47,257 nucleotides of DNA from Micromonospora arida (GTDB lineage: Bacteria; Actinomycetota; Actinomycetes; Mycobacteriales; Micromonosporaceae), in contig NZ_QGSY01000223.1 of assembly GCF_003857035.1 (NCBI RefSeq), positions 1 through 47,257 on the forward strand, given 5' to 3'. Below the pieces are notes generated by a model. The model was not told where the DNA came from, did not search any database, and saw nothing but the letters and a program-made list of their open reading frames with translations. The position numbers and the translations under genes are program-made. Below, piece by piece: positions 38,876 to 47,105 of this stretch (positions within the stretch are counted from its first letter, which is position 1; each line of letters starts with the position of its first letter).

Positions 38876-40186
38876 ATGGCAACGGCAACCCCGAAGAGAT
38901 GGCCTGTCATCGCCGCTGCGGCCGCGCTGTTGATCGCCGGCGCACCCGCCGTCGTCGCCAGCGCCGGTCCGTCCGGCACCGCCGCCAGCCGACCCGACCG
39001 CGCCGAGTGGGCGGGCAGTTGGGCCACCGCGGTCACCCGGGGCAACTCGGTCGGGTTGACCAACACCGGCCTCAACAACCAGAGCGTCCGGATGATCGTG
39101 CACGTCTCCGTGGGCGGCCCGGCGCTGCGGGTCCGCCTGAGCAACCTCTACGGCGAGCAGGCGGTCACTGTCGGCCGCGCCACCGTCGCCCGACCGAACA
39201 CCGCGACGCCCGACGACCTCTCCGACATCGACGCGGTCTCGGTACGTCCGCTGACCTTCACCGGTGCCACCACGGCGACCATGAACCGGGGCGCCGAACT
39301 GCTCAGCGACCCGTTGACCTTCCCGGTCGCTGACGACAGCGACCTGGTGGTCACCCTGCACTTCCCGACGCCGACCGGCCCGACCACGTTCCACGGGCAG
39401 TCCCAGCAGGCCAACTTCATCGGCGCCGGGGATCTGACCGGGGCAGCCGAGGGCACCGGGTTCACCACCCGTCCGACCTGCTGCTGGTTCTTCCTCTCCG
39501 GCGTCGACGTGCAGCGCAAGGGCAGCCCCGGCGCGCTGGTCGTGCTCAGCGACTCCATCGGTGACGGCAACGGCAGCACCGTCAACGCCAACCGGCGCTG
39601 GCCGGACCTGCTCTCCGACCGGCTGCTCGCCGACCGGCCGGACAAGCGCACCCCGGGTGTGCTCAACCTGAGCCTGGCCGGCAACCGGCTCAACCACGAG
39701 GGCACCGAGCCGGGCGACGGCAACTACCCGGGCTACTACCAGCTCGGCCCGAACGCGGCGGCCCGGCTCAACGAGGACGTGTTCCCGCAGACCGGGGTGC
39801 GTACCGTCGTCACCCACCTGGGCATCAACGACATCTGGATGTCGAACGACTCACCCGAGGCGATCATCGGCACGCTGCGGCAGATCAACCAGCAGCTCCA
39901 GCAGCGCGGGCTGACCAGCCTGGTGGCCACGCTGACCCCGTACGAGGGGCACGGCGCGCCGGGCGTGTGGACGCCGCAGAAGGAGGCCACCCGCCAGGCC
40001 GTGAACGCGTACCTGCGCGGCAGTCGGGAGTTCGACGGGCTGCTCGACTTCGACCGGGTGCTGCGCGACCCGGCACGTCCCAGCCAGCTGCTGCCCGCGT
40101 ACGACTCGGGGGACCACATCCACCCCAACGACGCCGGCAACCAGGCACTGGCAGACGCCGTGCCGCTGCGGCTGCTCGACCTGTGA
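38876..40186 (+). CDS. Secreted SGNH hydrolase
   Basis: 436 residues. Residues 1-31 are a Sec signal peptide (PKRWPVIAAAAALLIAGAPA then VVASA). An N-terminal beta domain (AEWAGSWATAVTRGNSVGLT) is followed by the SGNH domain: LVVLSDSIGDGNGS (Ser), NLSLAGNRLNHEG (Gly), VTHLGINDIWMSND (Asn), and SGDHIHPNDAGNQALAD (Asp/His). This layout is that of actinobacterial secreted GDSL lipases/esterases. Acts outside the cell on an ester; could process the exported product. It is the first gene of the second plus-strand operon; the P450 starts 67 bp after it. Confidence 0.9.
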   Translation: MATATPKRWPVIAAAAALLIAGAPAVVASAGPSGTAASRPDRAEWAGSWATAVTRGNSVGLTNTGLNNQSVRMIVHVSVGGPALRVRLSNLYGEQAVTVGRATVARPNTATPDDLSDIDAVSVRPLTFTGATTATMNRGAELLSDPLTFPVADDSDLVVTLHFPTPTGPTTFHGQSQQANFIGAGDLTGAAEGTGFTTRPTCCWFFLSGVDVQRKGSPGALVVLSDSIGDGNGSTVNANRRWPDLLSDRLLADRPDKRTPGVLNLSLAGNRLNHEGTEPGDGNYPGYYQLGPNAAARLNEDVFPQTGVRTVVTHLGINDIWMSNDSPEAIIGTLRQINQQLQQRGLTSLVATLTPYEGHGAPGVWTPQKEATRQAVNAYLRGSREFDGLLDFDRVLRDPARPSQLLPAYDSGDHIHPNDAGNQALADAVPLRLLDL

Positions 40187-40253
40187 CATGGGCCGGGGGC
40201 GGCGGGTGATCCCCGCCGCCCACGGTCACCGACATCCTGGGGAGGAGTTGGCC

Positions 40254-41465
40254 GTGGACGTGGACGAGATACTCACCGGCCTGTACAGCGAGGAGGGCAG
40301 ACAGGACCCGTACCCGTGGTACGCGGACCTGCACCGGCTCGGCCCGATCAGCGCGGTGCCGGCGCGCGCCGAGCACCGGACGGTGGCCGCCGTCGCGGTC
40401 GGCTACGACCTCGTCGACGGGTTGCTGCGCGATCCGGAGTGGACGAAACAGCCGCCGCCGGGCTGGGAGGAGCAGGACATCCTGCGGACCTTCCAGACCT
40501 CGATGATGTTCGTCAACCCGCCCGATCACACCCGGATGCGGCACGTCTTCTCCCGCACCTTCACGCCGCGCCGCCTCGGCGCGCTGGAACCGGTGATCCT
40601 GCGGGTGGTCGACGAGCTGCTGGACCGGATGGCGGACGCCGGGGAGGGCGTTGTCGACTTCGTGGCCGACTTCGCGTACCCGATCCCGGCCCTGGTGATG
40701 GCCGAGTTCATCGGCATCCCGGCCGCCGAGTTGCCGTGGTACCGCGAGCGGGTGGAGTGGATCGACGAGTTCCTGGACGTGGCGGGGAAGACCCCGCAGC
40801 GGTTGGCCGCGGCCAACACCGCCGCGCGGGAGTTGCGGGCCTTCTACCGGGAACTGCTCGGGCACCGCCGCCGGGTGCCCGGAGACGACCTGCTCAGCGC
40901 GTTGGTCGAGGCGCTCGACTCCGGGGAGGTGGAGCTGACCGAGGAGGAGTTGGTCAGCAACCTGATCGTGCTGTTCAACGCCAGCTTCGTCACCACCGTC
41001 TACATGTTCAGCAACGGGCTGCCGTTGCTGCTGGCCCACCCGCAGACGGTCGTGGCGCTGCCCACCGACGCCACGCTGGCGCAGGGCTGCGTCGACGAGG
41101 TGCTGCGGTTGGCGAGCCCGGTGCACTTCCTGGCCCGCGCCGCGCCGGCCGACACCGTGCTGCACGGCGTGCCGGTCGCCACCGACGACAACGTGCTGAT
41201 CATGATCGGGGCGGCCAACCGCGATCCGGCCCGCTTCCCGGCCCCGGACACCTTCGACCCGACCCGTCCCGGCCCGCCGTCGCTGGCCTTCGGGGTGGGT
41301 CTGCACTTCTGCCTCGGTGCGGCGGTGTCGCGGTTGGAGGGTCGCCTCGCGCTGCCCCGGCTGTTCGCCAGGTTCCCCGCGCTGACGGTCACCGAGGCAC
41401 CGACGTACAGCGGCAGCCTGTTCCTGCGCGGGATCGACAAGCTGCTGGTCAGCACCGGTGGATAG
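40254..41465 (+). CDS. Cytochrome P450
   Basis: 403 residues. Haem ligand Cys353 in LAFGVGLHFCLGAAVSRLEG; ExxR is Glu282-Arg285 (DEVLRLASPVHFLAR). The I-helix reads LIVLFNASFVTTVYMF: the conserved Thr247 is present but the acidic residue before it is Val246 and the AG pair is NA, so oxygen activation may be atypical. Length and EXXR to Cys spacing are normal. GTG at 40254 is selected because GGGGAGGAG lies 6 bp upstream; a longer frame exists to 40188. Expected to hydroxylate, couple or desaturate an intermediate with electrons from an external ferredoxin system. It is followed 7 bp later by the hydrolase gene. Confidence 0.91.
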   Translation: MDVDEILTGLYSEEGRQDPYPWYADLHRLGPISAVPARAEHRTVAAVAVGYDLVDGLLRDPEWTKQPPPGWEEQDILRTFQTSMMFVNPPDHTRMRHVFSRTFTPRRLGALEPVILRVVDELLDRMADAGEGVVDFVADFAYPIPALVMAEFIGIPAAELPWYRERVEWIDEFLDVAGKTPQRLAAANTAARELRAFYRELLGHRRRVPGDDLLSALVEALDSGEVELTEEELVSNLIVLFNASFVTTVYMFSNGLPLLLAHPQTVVALPTDATLAQGCVDEVLRLASPVHFLARAAPADTVLHGVPVATDDNVLIMIGAANRDPARFPAPDTFDPTRPGPPSLAFGVGLHFCLGAAVSRLEGRLALPRLFARFPALTVTEAPTYSGSLFLRGIDKLLVSTGG

Positions 41466-41472
41466 GAGCGAC

Positions 41473-42513
41473 ATGGCAGTGCACCCGGAGGTGGCCGCGT
41501 ACCGGGCGGCTCGGGCCGCGGCCGGCACCCCGCCGCTGTACGCACAGACCCTCTCCGAGGCGCGCGCCGCGGATCTGGCCGCGATCCGCGCCGGCAGCGG
41601 CGCGGTCGAGCCGGTGACCGAGGTACGCGACGAGCGGCTCCCCGGCCCCGCCGGGGAACTGCCGCTGCGGGTGTACCGGCCGACCGGGTCGGGTCCGTTG
41701 CCCACCCTGCTGTACTTCTTCGGCGGCGGCTGGACGCTCGGCAGCATCGACACCGCCGACGGCATCTGCCGGCGGCTGGCCAACGCCGTGCCCTGTCAGG
41801 TGATCACCGTCGGCTACCGCCTCGCCCCGGAGCACCCCTTCCCAGCGGCGGTGCACGACTGCCACGGCGCCACCTCGTGGATCGCCCGGCACGCCGACGA
41901 CCTGGGCGTGGACCCGACCCGGATGGCGGTGGGTGGGGACAGCGCCGGCGGGAACCTCGCCGCCGCGGTCACCCTGCTCAGCCGCACTGACGGGCCTGCG
42001 CTCGCCGCGCAACTGCTGGTCTACCCGAACACCGACCAGAGCGGCCAACCGGCCGGTGGTGACGACCCGGCGCTGTTCAACAGCCGTTCGGTCGCCTGGT
42101 ACCGGGCGCACTACCTGGCCGACCCGGCGCACGCCCGGGATCCCCTCGCGTCGCCGCTGCTCGCCGACGACCTGTCCGGGCTGCCACCGGCGCTGGTGAT
42201 CACGGCCGAATTGGACCCGCTGCGCGCCGAGGGGCAGCGGTACGCCGAGCGGCTGCGCGACGCTGGTGTGTCCACCCGGTTGGAGCACTACCCGGGCATG
42301 ATCCACGGGTTCTTCGCCATGCCTGGCACCTTCACCGACGGTCGGCGCGCGCAGGAAAGCGCTGCGGCCTTCCTCCGCGACCGCTTCGGGCTGCCGACCG
42401 GGCCGGGCGAGGCCGCCGACGCCGCCCGGCTGGGCGAGGCCGCCGACGTCGCCCGAGCGGGCGAGGTGGATCAGCCGGCGACCGCGACGGGCCCCGGAGC
42501 CGGCGATGGGTGA
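41473..42513 (+). CDS. Alpha/beta hydrolase of the HSL (type IV esterase) family
   Basis: 346 residues. Nucleophile Ser in VGGDSAGGNLAAAV; Asp in LVITAELDPLRAEG; His in YPGMIHGFFAMPG. The oxyanion-hole HGGG motif is FGGG here (TLLYFFGGGWTLGS), which is unusual for the family. YRLAPEHPFPAAVHDC is typical. The last ~45 residues are a low-complexity tail with a near-duplication (GEAADAARLGEAADVARAGE). ATG at 41473 has TAGGAGCGAC upstream, and its stop overlaps hmo by 8 bp. It may hydrolyse an ester or thioester to release the product, inferred from position only. Confidence 0.88.
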   Translation: MAVHPEVAAYRAARAAAGTPPLYAQTLSEARAADLAAIRAGSGAVEPVTEVRDERLPGPAGELPLRVYRPTGSGPLPTLLYFFGGGWTLGSIDTADGICRRLANAVPCQVITVGYRLAPEHPFPAAVHDCHGATSWIARHADDLGVDPTRMAVGGDSAGGNLAAAVTLLSRTDGPALAAQLLVYPNTDQSGQPAGGDDPALFNSRSVAWYRAHYLADPAHARDPLASPLLADDLSGLPPALVITAELDPLRAEGQRYAERLRDAGVSTRLEHYPGMIHGFFAMPGTFTDGRRAQESAAAFLRDRFGLPTGPGEAADAARLGEAADVARAGEVDQPATATGPGAGDG

Positions 42514-43609
42514 GCGGGCGCTGGCCGACCCGCCGGCCGTGTCGCTGGCCGACTACGCCGAGCGGGCCCGGGCCGTGCTGCCGCCGGACGTGTGGGACTA
42601 CCTGGCCGGCGGCAGTGCCTCCGAGGTGACCCTCGCCGCGAACCGTCGCGCGCTGGACCGGGTCGCGGTGCTGCCCCGGGTGCTGCGCGGAGTGGACACC
42701 GTCGACCTCGGCACCCACCTGCTCGGCCGTCGGTACGCCATGCCGGTCGGGGTGGCGCCGATGGCGTACCAGCGGTTGGTGCACCCGGACGGAGAGCTGG
42801 GTCTGGCGGCGGCGGCCGGCGCGGCGGGGATCCCGTACCTGGCCAGCACGCTGGGCAGCACCCCCATCGAACAGGTCACCGGGGCGGGCGCGGACGTCTG
42901 GTTCCAGCTCTACTGGCTGCGCGACCGGGCGCTCGTCCGCGACCTGCTGGACCGGGTCGTCGCGGCCGGCTGCCGGGCGCTGGTGGTCACAGTGGACGTC
43001 CCGGTGCTCGGCCGACGTCCCCGGGACCTGCGCAACGCGTTCCGGCTGCCGGCCGAGGTGGTCGCCGCGAACCTTCCCGACGGTCGTGACGCGCTGGCGC
43101 ACTCCGGTGCCCCCGGGGTGTCCGCGATCGCCGCGCACACCGCCGCGTCGTTCGCGCCGGCGCTGCGCTGGGCGGACCTGGCGTGGCTGCGCGAGCAGGT
43201 CGACCTACCGCTGGTGGTCAAGGGGCTGTTGGACCCGCGCGACGCGACCGAGGCGGTACGGGTCGGCGCGGACGCGGTGGTCGTCTCCAACCACGGCGGG
43301 CGGCAACTGGACGGCTCACCGGCGAGCGTCACCATGCTGCCGGAGGTCGTCGACGCGGTCGGGGGCGACTGCCAGGTGCTGCTGGACAGCGGCATCCGGT
43401 GCGGCACCGACGTGCTGCGGGCGCTGGCGTTGGGTGCGGCCGGGGTGCTGGTCGGCCGGCCGCTGCTCTGGGCGCTGGCCGCCGGTGGCGAACCGGCCGC
43501 CAAGGACGCGTTGGGGCTGCTCGTCGCCGAGTTGACCGACGCGCTCACCCTGGCCGGCTGCGCCGACGTGGTGGCGGCCGGCGAGCTGCGCACCCTCGGG
43601 GTGGGCTGA
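42506..43609 (+). CDS. hmo: 4-Hydroxymandelate oxidase (FMN, 2-hydroxyacid oxidase family)
   Basis: 367-residue FMN TIM barrel. Oxidises (4-hydroxy)mandelate from HmaS to (4-hydroxy)benzoylformate with release of H2O2. Motifs: PDVWDYLAGGSASEVTLAAN, MPVGVAPMAYQRLVHPDGEL, FQLYWLRDRALV (Tyr), VVTVDVPVLGRRPRDLRN, LPLVVKGLLDPRDA (Lys), and VVVSNHGGRQLDG (catalytic His, Arg), then GIRCGTDVLRALALGAAGVLVGRPL. Arrangement hmo-hpgT is common in hydroxyphenylglycine gene sets of glycopeptide clusters. It overlaps the hydrolase gene and is followed 3 bp later by the aminotransferase. Confidence 0.93.
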   Translation: MGERALADPPAVSLADYAERARAVLPPDVWDYLAGGSASEVTLAANRRALDRVAVLPRVLRGVDTVDLGTHLLGRRYAMPVGVAPMAYQRLVHPDGELGLAAAAGAAGIPYLASTLGSTPIEQVTGAGADVWFQLYWLRDRALVRDLLDRVVAAGCRALVVTVDVPVLGRRPRDLRNAFRLPAEVVAANLPDGRDALAHSGAPGVSAIAAHTAASFAPALRWADLAWLREQVDLPLVVKGLLDPRDATEAVRVGADAVVVSNHGGRQLDGSPASVTMLPEVVDAVGGDCQVLLDSGIRCGTDVLRALALGAAGVLVGRPLLWALAAGGEPAAKDALGLLVAELTDALTLAGCADVVAAGELRTLGVG

Positions 43610-43612
43610 GGG

Positions 43613-44956
43613 GTGAGCGCCGCCGAACCGGTCGACCTGACCGTCGCCGATCTGCACCCCGCGCTGGGCGATCCGACGCTGACCTCGATGAACTTCCTCA
43701 ACGAGGTGTCCGAGCGCTACCCGGCGGCGGTGTCCCTCGCGGCCGGCCGGCCGTACGAGGAGTTCTTCGACCTCGCGGCGGTGCACCGCCACCTGGACAC
43801 CTTCCACCGGCACCTCGTCGACGACCTGGGGCACCGACCTGAGCAGGCCCGGCGGCTGCTGCTCCAGTACGGCCGGACCAAGGGCATCGTGCACCACCTG
43901 ATCGCCCGAAACCTCGCGGCCGACGAGGGAATCACCGTCGACCCGGAGGACGTGGTGGTGACCGTCGGCTGCCAGGAGGCCATGTTCCTGGTGCTGCGGG
44001 CGTTGCGGGCCGGGCCGGCGGACGTGCTGCTCGCGGTCGCCCCGACCTACGTCGGGCTGACCGGGGCGGCCCGGCTGGTGGACCTGCCGGTGTGGCCGGT
44101 CGCCGGTGGGTCGGCCGGGGTCGACCTGGCCGACCTGGCCGCCCAGGTTCACCGGGCCCGGGCGGCGGGGCTGCGGCCGCGCGCCTGCTACCTGATGCCG
44201 GACTTCGCCAACCCCTCCGGGCTCAGCATCGACACCGCACACCGGCAACGGTTGCTGGACCTGGCCGCGCAGGAGGACCTGCTGCTGCTGGAGGACAACC
44301 CGTACGGTCTGTTCCACAGCGACGACGGGCCGCGCCCGCCCACCCTGAAGGCGTTGGACACCGGCCGGCGGGTCGTCTACCTCGGCTCGTTCGCCAAGAC
44401 CGTGCTCCCCGGCGCGCGGGTCGGGTACGTCATCGCCGACCAGCGGGTCGCCGGCCCGGGCGGTCGGGTCGGCCCGCTCGCCGACCAACTCGCCATGATC
44501 AAGAGCATGGTCACTGTGAACACGTCGCCCATCGCGCAGGCGGTGATCGGGGGCCGGCTGCTGGAGCACGGATGCAGCCTGGTGGCCGCGAACACCCGGG
44601 AGCGGTCCGCGTACACCCGGAATCTGCGCCACCTGGTGGCCGGCCTCGCCCGGCGCTTCCCGGCTCTGCCGGACCAGCCCGATCAGCCGGACCGGCCCGC
44701 GGTGCGTTGGACGGTGCCGGCTGGTGGGTTCTTCGTGGTGGTGACCGTGCCGTTCCCGGTCGATGACGCGCTGCTGGACCGCTCGGGGCGCGACTACGGG
44801 GTGCTGTGGACGCCGATGGCGCACTTCTACGACGACACCGAGCCGGTGCGCGCGTTGCGGTTGTCGGTCAGCGCGGTCACACCGGAGCAGATCGACGTCG
44901 GGCTGGATCGCCTCGCGGCGCTGATCACCGACGAGGTGACTCGCCTGGCGGGTTGA
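43613..44956 (+). CDS. hpgT: 4-Hydroxyphenylglycine aminotransferase (HpgT/PglE type)
   Basis: 447-residue PLP-dependent fold-type-I aminotransferase. Converts (4-hydroxy)benzoylformate to (4-hydroxy)phenylglycine, often with tyrosine or phenylalanine as donor. Typical features: LTSMNFLNEVSERYPAAVSL, LLQYGRTKGIVHHLIARNL, VTVGCQEAMFLVLRAL, MPDFANPSGLSIDT, LLLLEDNPYGLF, and PLP Lys262 in YLGSFAKTVLPGARVGYV. Length agrees with HpgT/PglE. GTG at 43613 follows the hmo stop by 3 bp. It is the last biosynthetic gene of the operon. Whether the product is hydroxylated depends on the oxoacid used by HmaS and cannot be read here. Confidence 0.92.
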   Translation: MSAAEPVDLTVADLHPALGDPTLTSMNFLNEVSERYPAAVSLAAGRPYEEFFDLAAVHRHLDTFHRHLVDDLGHRPEQARRLLLQYGRTKGIVHHLIARNLAADEGITVDPEDVVVTVGCQEAMFLVLRALRAGPADVLLAVAPTYVGLTGAARLVDLPVWPVAGGSAGVDLADLAAQVHRARAAGLRPRACYLMPDFANPSGLSIDTAHRQRLLDLAAQEDLLLLEDNPYGLFHSDDGPRPPTLKALDTGRRVVYLGSFAKTVLPGARVGYVIADQRVAGPGGRVGPLADQLAMIKSMVTVNTSPIAQAVIGGRLLEHGCSLVAANTRERSAYTRNLRHLVAGLARRFPALPDQPDQPDRPAVRWTVPAGGFFVVVTVPFPVDDALLDRSGRDYGVLWTPMAHFYDDTEPVRALRLSVSAVTPEQIDVGLDRLAALITDEVTRLAG

Positions 44957-45032
44957 CACACCGCGTTCATCGGATGGCAATGCGCGACGACCCGCGTACC
45001 GCCGTCCTGGTTGGACGGTCATAATAAGCCGC

Positions 45033-45284
45033 ATGGTTGCCTGGGAGTACGCCCTGCTCGTCCGTCGCTATCAGGGACAGGGCCGCAATTTTCACGTCTC
45101 GTTCGTCTGGTACGCGCCGGACGGGTCACGCAAGGACATCACCGCCTACGGCGACACCGCCATCGCGCACCTCAACCGCGCCGGCCGGGAGGGGTGGGAG
45201 TTGGTCTCCGCCGCCGAGGACGTCAACAACGTCCAGGGCAGCACCGAAGTCCACCGATACCACCTCAAGCGTCCGATGGCCTAA
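45033..45284 (+). CDS. Small DUF4177-like protein
   Basis: 83 residues. Starts VAWEYALLVRRYQGQGRNFH and has the pattern HLNRAGREGWELVSAAED typical of DUF4177 and related small proteins (WEY..., LN..G..GWELV). Function unknown. The upstream gap (44957-45032) has an AT-rich CATAATAAGCC next to the ATG. Convergent with glyA, separated by a strong palindrome. Confidence 0.75.
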   Translation: MVAWEYALLVRRYQGQGRNFHVSFVWYAPDGSRKDITAYGDTAIAHLNRAGREGWELVSAAEDVNNVQGSTEVHRYHLKRPMA

Positions 45285-45320
45285 CCCCCCCCGTCCGCCA
45301 CGGGCTCCGCCCTCCGTCCG

Positions 45321-45397
45321 CGTCGATCATGGAGTTGTGGTGGTGGGCGAAGTTCGCTACCCGCCCTCATTCGGGCACCACAACACCATGATCGACG
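45321..45397. repeat. Palindromic intergenic element, GATCATG family (copy 2)
   Basis: Two 22-bp arms with a single mismatch: the left starts CGTCGATCATGGAGTTG, the right ends CACCATGATCGACG. They enclose ~33 bases that also contain an inner GGGCG/CGCCC pairing. Lies between convergent genes at 45284 and 45411, so likely a bidirectional terminator; ends match the element at 34248-34304. Confidence 0.75.
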
Positions 45398-45410
45398 CGG
45401 GTCGGTCGGG

Positions 45411-46847
45411 TCAGCTCAGGTCGATGCCGGGGTAGAGGGGGTACGTGGCCAGCAGGTCGGTGGCCTGGCGGGCGATCTTGTCGGCCAGGCCGGCGTCCAG
45501 CGTGTACTTCGCCTTCGACGGGGTGCCGTCGGCGTTGGCACCGGCGGTGGTCTGGGTCAGCACGGTGTGGATCAGCTCGGCGGTCTGGTCCATCTCGGCG
45601 GTGCCCAGGCCCCGCGTGGTGAGCGCCGGGGTGCCGATCCGGATGCCGGAGGTGTACCAGGCGCCGTTCGGGTCCTGCGGGACCGAGTTGCGGTTGGTCA
45701 CGATGCCCGAGTCGAGGAGGGCCTGCTCGGCCTGCCGGCCGGTGAGCCCGTAGCCGGACACGTCGATCAGCACCAGGTGGTTGTCGGTGCCACCGGTGAC
45801 GAGCTTCGCGCCCCGACGCAACAGCCCTTCGGCGAGGGCCTGCGAGTTGTCCACGATCCGCTGGGCGTAGTCGGCGAAGTCGGGCCGGCGGGCCTCGGCG
45901 AGCGCGACCGCCTTGGCGGCCATCACGTGCGGCAGCGGCCCGCCGAGCACCATCGGGCAGCCCCGGTCCACCTGGTCGGCGAGCTCCGGCTGGCAGAGCA
46001 CCATGCCGCCGCGCGGGCCGCGCAGCGACTTGTGCGTGGTGGTCGTGACGATGTGCGCGTGCGGCACCGGGTCGAAGTCGCCGGTGAACACCTTGCCGGC
46101 CACCAGGCCCGCGAAGTGCGCCATGTCGACCATGAAGGTCGCGCCGACCGAGTCGGCGATCTCGCGCAGGATCCGGAAGTTCACCTTCCGTGGGTACGCG
46201 GAGTAGCCGCCCACCAGGATCAGCGGCTTGAACTCGCGGGCGGCCTCGGCCACCCGGTCGTAGTCGATCAGGCCGGTCGCCGGGTCGGTGCCGTAGCTGC
46301 GCTGGTCGAACATCTTGCCGGAGATGTTCGGCCGGAAACCGTGGGTGAGGTGGCCGCCTGCGTCCAGCGACATGCCGAGCATCCGCTGGTTGCCCAGCTC
46401 GCGGCGCAGCGCGAACCAGTCGGCCTCGGTGAGGTCGTTGACCTGGCGGACCTGGGCCTTCTTCAGGGCGGGGGACTCCACCCGGTCGGCCAGCACCGCC
46501 CAGAAGGCGACCAGGTTGGCGTCGATGCCCGAGTGCGGCTGCGCGTACGCGTGCGCGGCGCCGAACAGCTCCCGGGCGTGCTCGGCGGCGAGCGCCTCGA
46601 CGGTGTCGACGTTCTGGCAGCCGGCGTAGAAGCGGCGGCCGACGGTGCCCTCGGCGTACTTGTCACTGAACCAGTTACCCATGGCCAGCAGGGTCGCCGG
46701 GGAGGCGTAGTTCTCACTGGCGATCAGCTTGAGCGACTCCCGCTGGTCGGTCAGCTCGGCGCCGATGGCGTCGGCGACCCGCGGCTCGACAGCCCGGATC
46801 ACCTCAAGGGCACTCCGGAATGCGGTGGACTCGGCGTTGCGGGACAT
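45411..46847 (-). CDS. glyA: Serine hydroxymethyltransferase
   Basis: 478 residues, PLP enzyme interconverting serine and glycine with tetrahydrofolate. Motifs: RESLKLIASENYASPATLLA, NKYAEGTVGRRFYAG-equivalent DKYAEGTVGRRFYAGCQNVD, AHAYAQPHSGIDANLVAFWA, VDMAHFAGLVAGKVF, the PLP Lys in HIVTTTTHKSLRGPRGGMVL, and IRIGTPALTTRGLG. Longer than the usual 420 residues because of an insert around residues 130-190, seen in the actinobacterial long type (RVESPALKKAQVRQVNDLTE). ATG at 46847 (MSRNAEST) has GGAGGTC 4-5 bp upstream. Upstream leader resembles a ZTP riboswitch. Confidence 0.94.
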   Translation of the reverse strand: MSRNAESTAFRSALEVIRAVEPRVADAIGAELTDQRESLKLIASENYASPATLLAMGNWFSDKYAEGTVGRRFYAGCQNVDTVEALAAEHARELFGAAHAYAQPHSGIDANLVAFWAVLADRVESPALKKAQVRQVNDLTEADWFALRRELGNQRMLGMSLDAGGHLTHGFRPNISGKMFDQRSYGTDPATGLIDYDRVAEAAREFKPLILVGGYSAYPRKVNFRILREIADSVGATFMVDMAHFAGLVAGKVFTGDFDPVPHAHIVTTTTHKSLRGPRGGMVLCQPELADQVDRGCPMVLGGPLPHVMAAKAVALAEARRPDFADYAQRIVDNSQALAEGLLRRGAKLVTGGTDNHLVLIDVSGYGLTGRQAEQALLDSGIVTNRNSVPQDPNGAWYTSGIRIGTPALTTRGLGTAEMDQTAELIHTVLTQTTAGANADGTPSKAKYTLDAGLADKIARQATDLLATYPLYPGIDLS

Positions 46848-46872
46848 GCGACCTCCAACAGACGTGCGGGAA

Positions 46873-46957
46873 GGCCCAGGCGCTCGGCAAACGTCCACGT
46901 GACGAGGCCGCTCCCCGATGGTTCTCCATCCCCACGCGCCAGTAACGGCCCGGGAGG
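46873..46957 (-). ncRNA. ZTP (pfl-motif) riboswitch-like leader of glyA
   Basis: Read on the minus strand, the leader contains the conserved ZTP aptamer blocks in order: CCGTTACTGGCGC (ACUGGCG core), a GGATGGAGAACCATC hairpin, CGGGGAGCGGCC (the CGGGGAGC block), and after a variable spacer GCCGAGCGCCTGGGC (the GCCUGGGC block forming the pseudoknot side). It ends about 26 bases before the glyA ATG. ZTP riboswitches sense the folate-stress alarmone ZTP/ZMP and commonly control glyA and purine/folate genes. Identification is by eye; a covariance-model search was not run. An upstream GGCCCGGTAGGATCCTCCCG segment could be part of stem P1 or the promoter. Confidence 0.75.
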
Positions 46958-47105
46958 ATCCTACCGGGCCGGAACCGGCCGTTCGGGCCGCCCTCCGGGA
47001 GGCGACCCCGCCGACGTGATTGGGCGATGCGTCGCGGGGCACACGGTAGGTGACCACCGCGCCGTCACGGGTGCGGCCAGGGTTCGCACAGAAGGAGTCG
47101 AGAAC

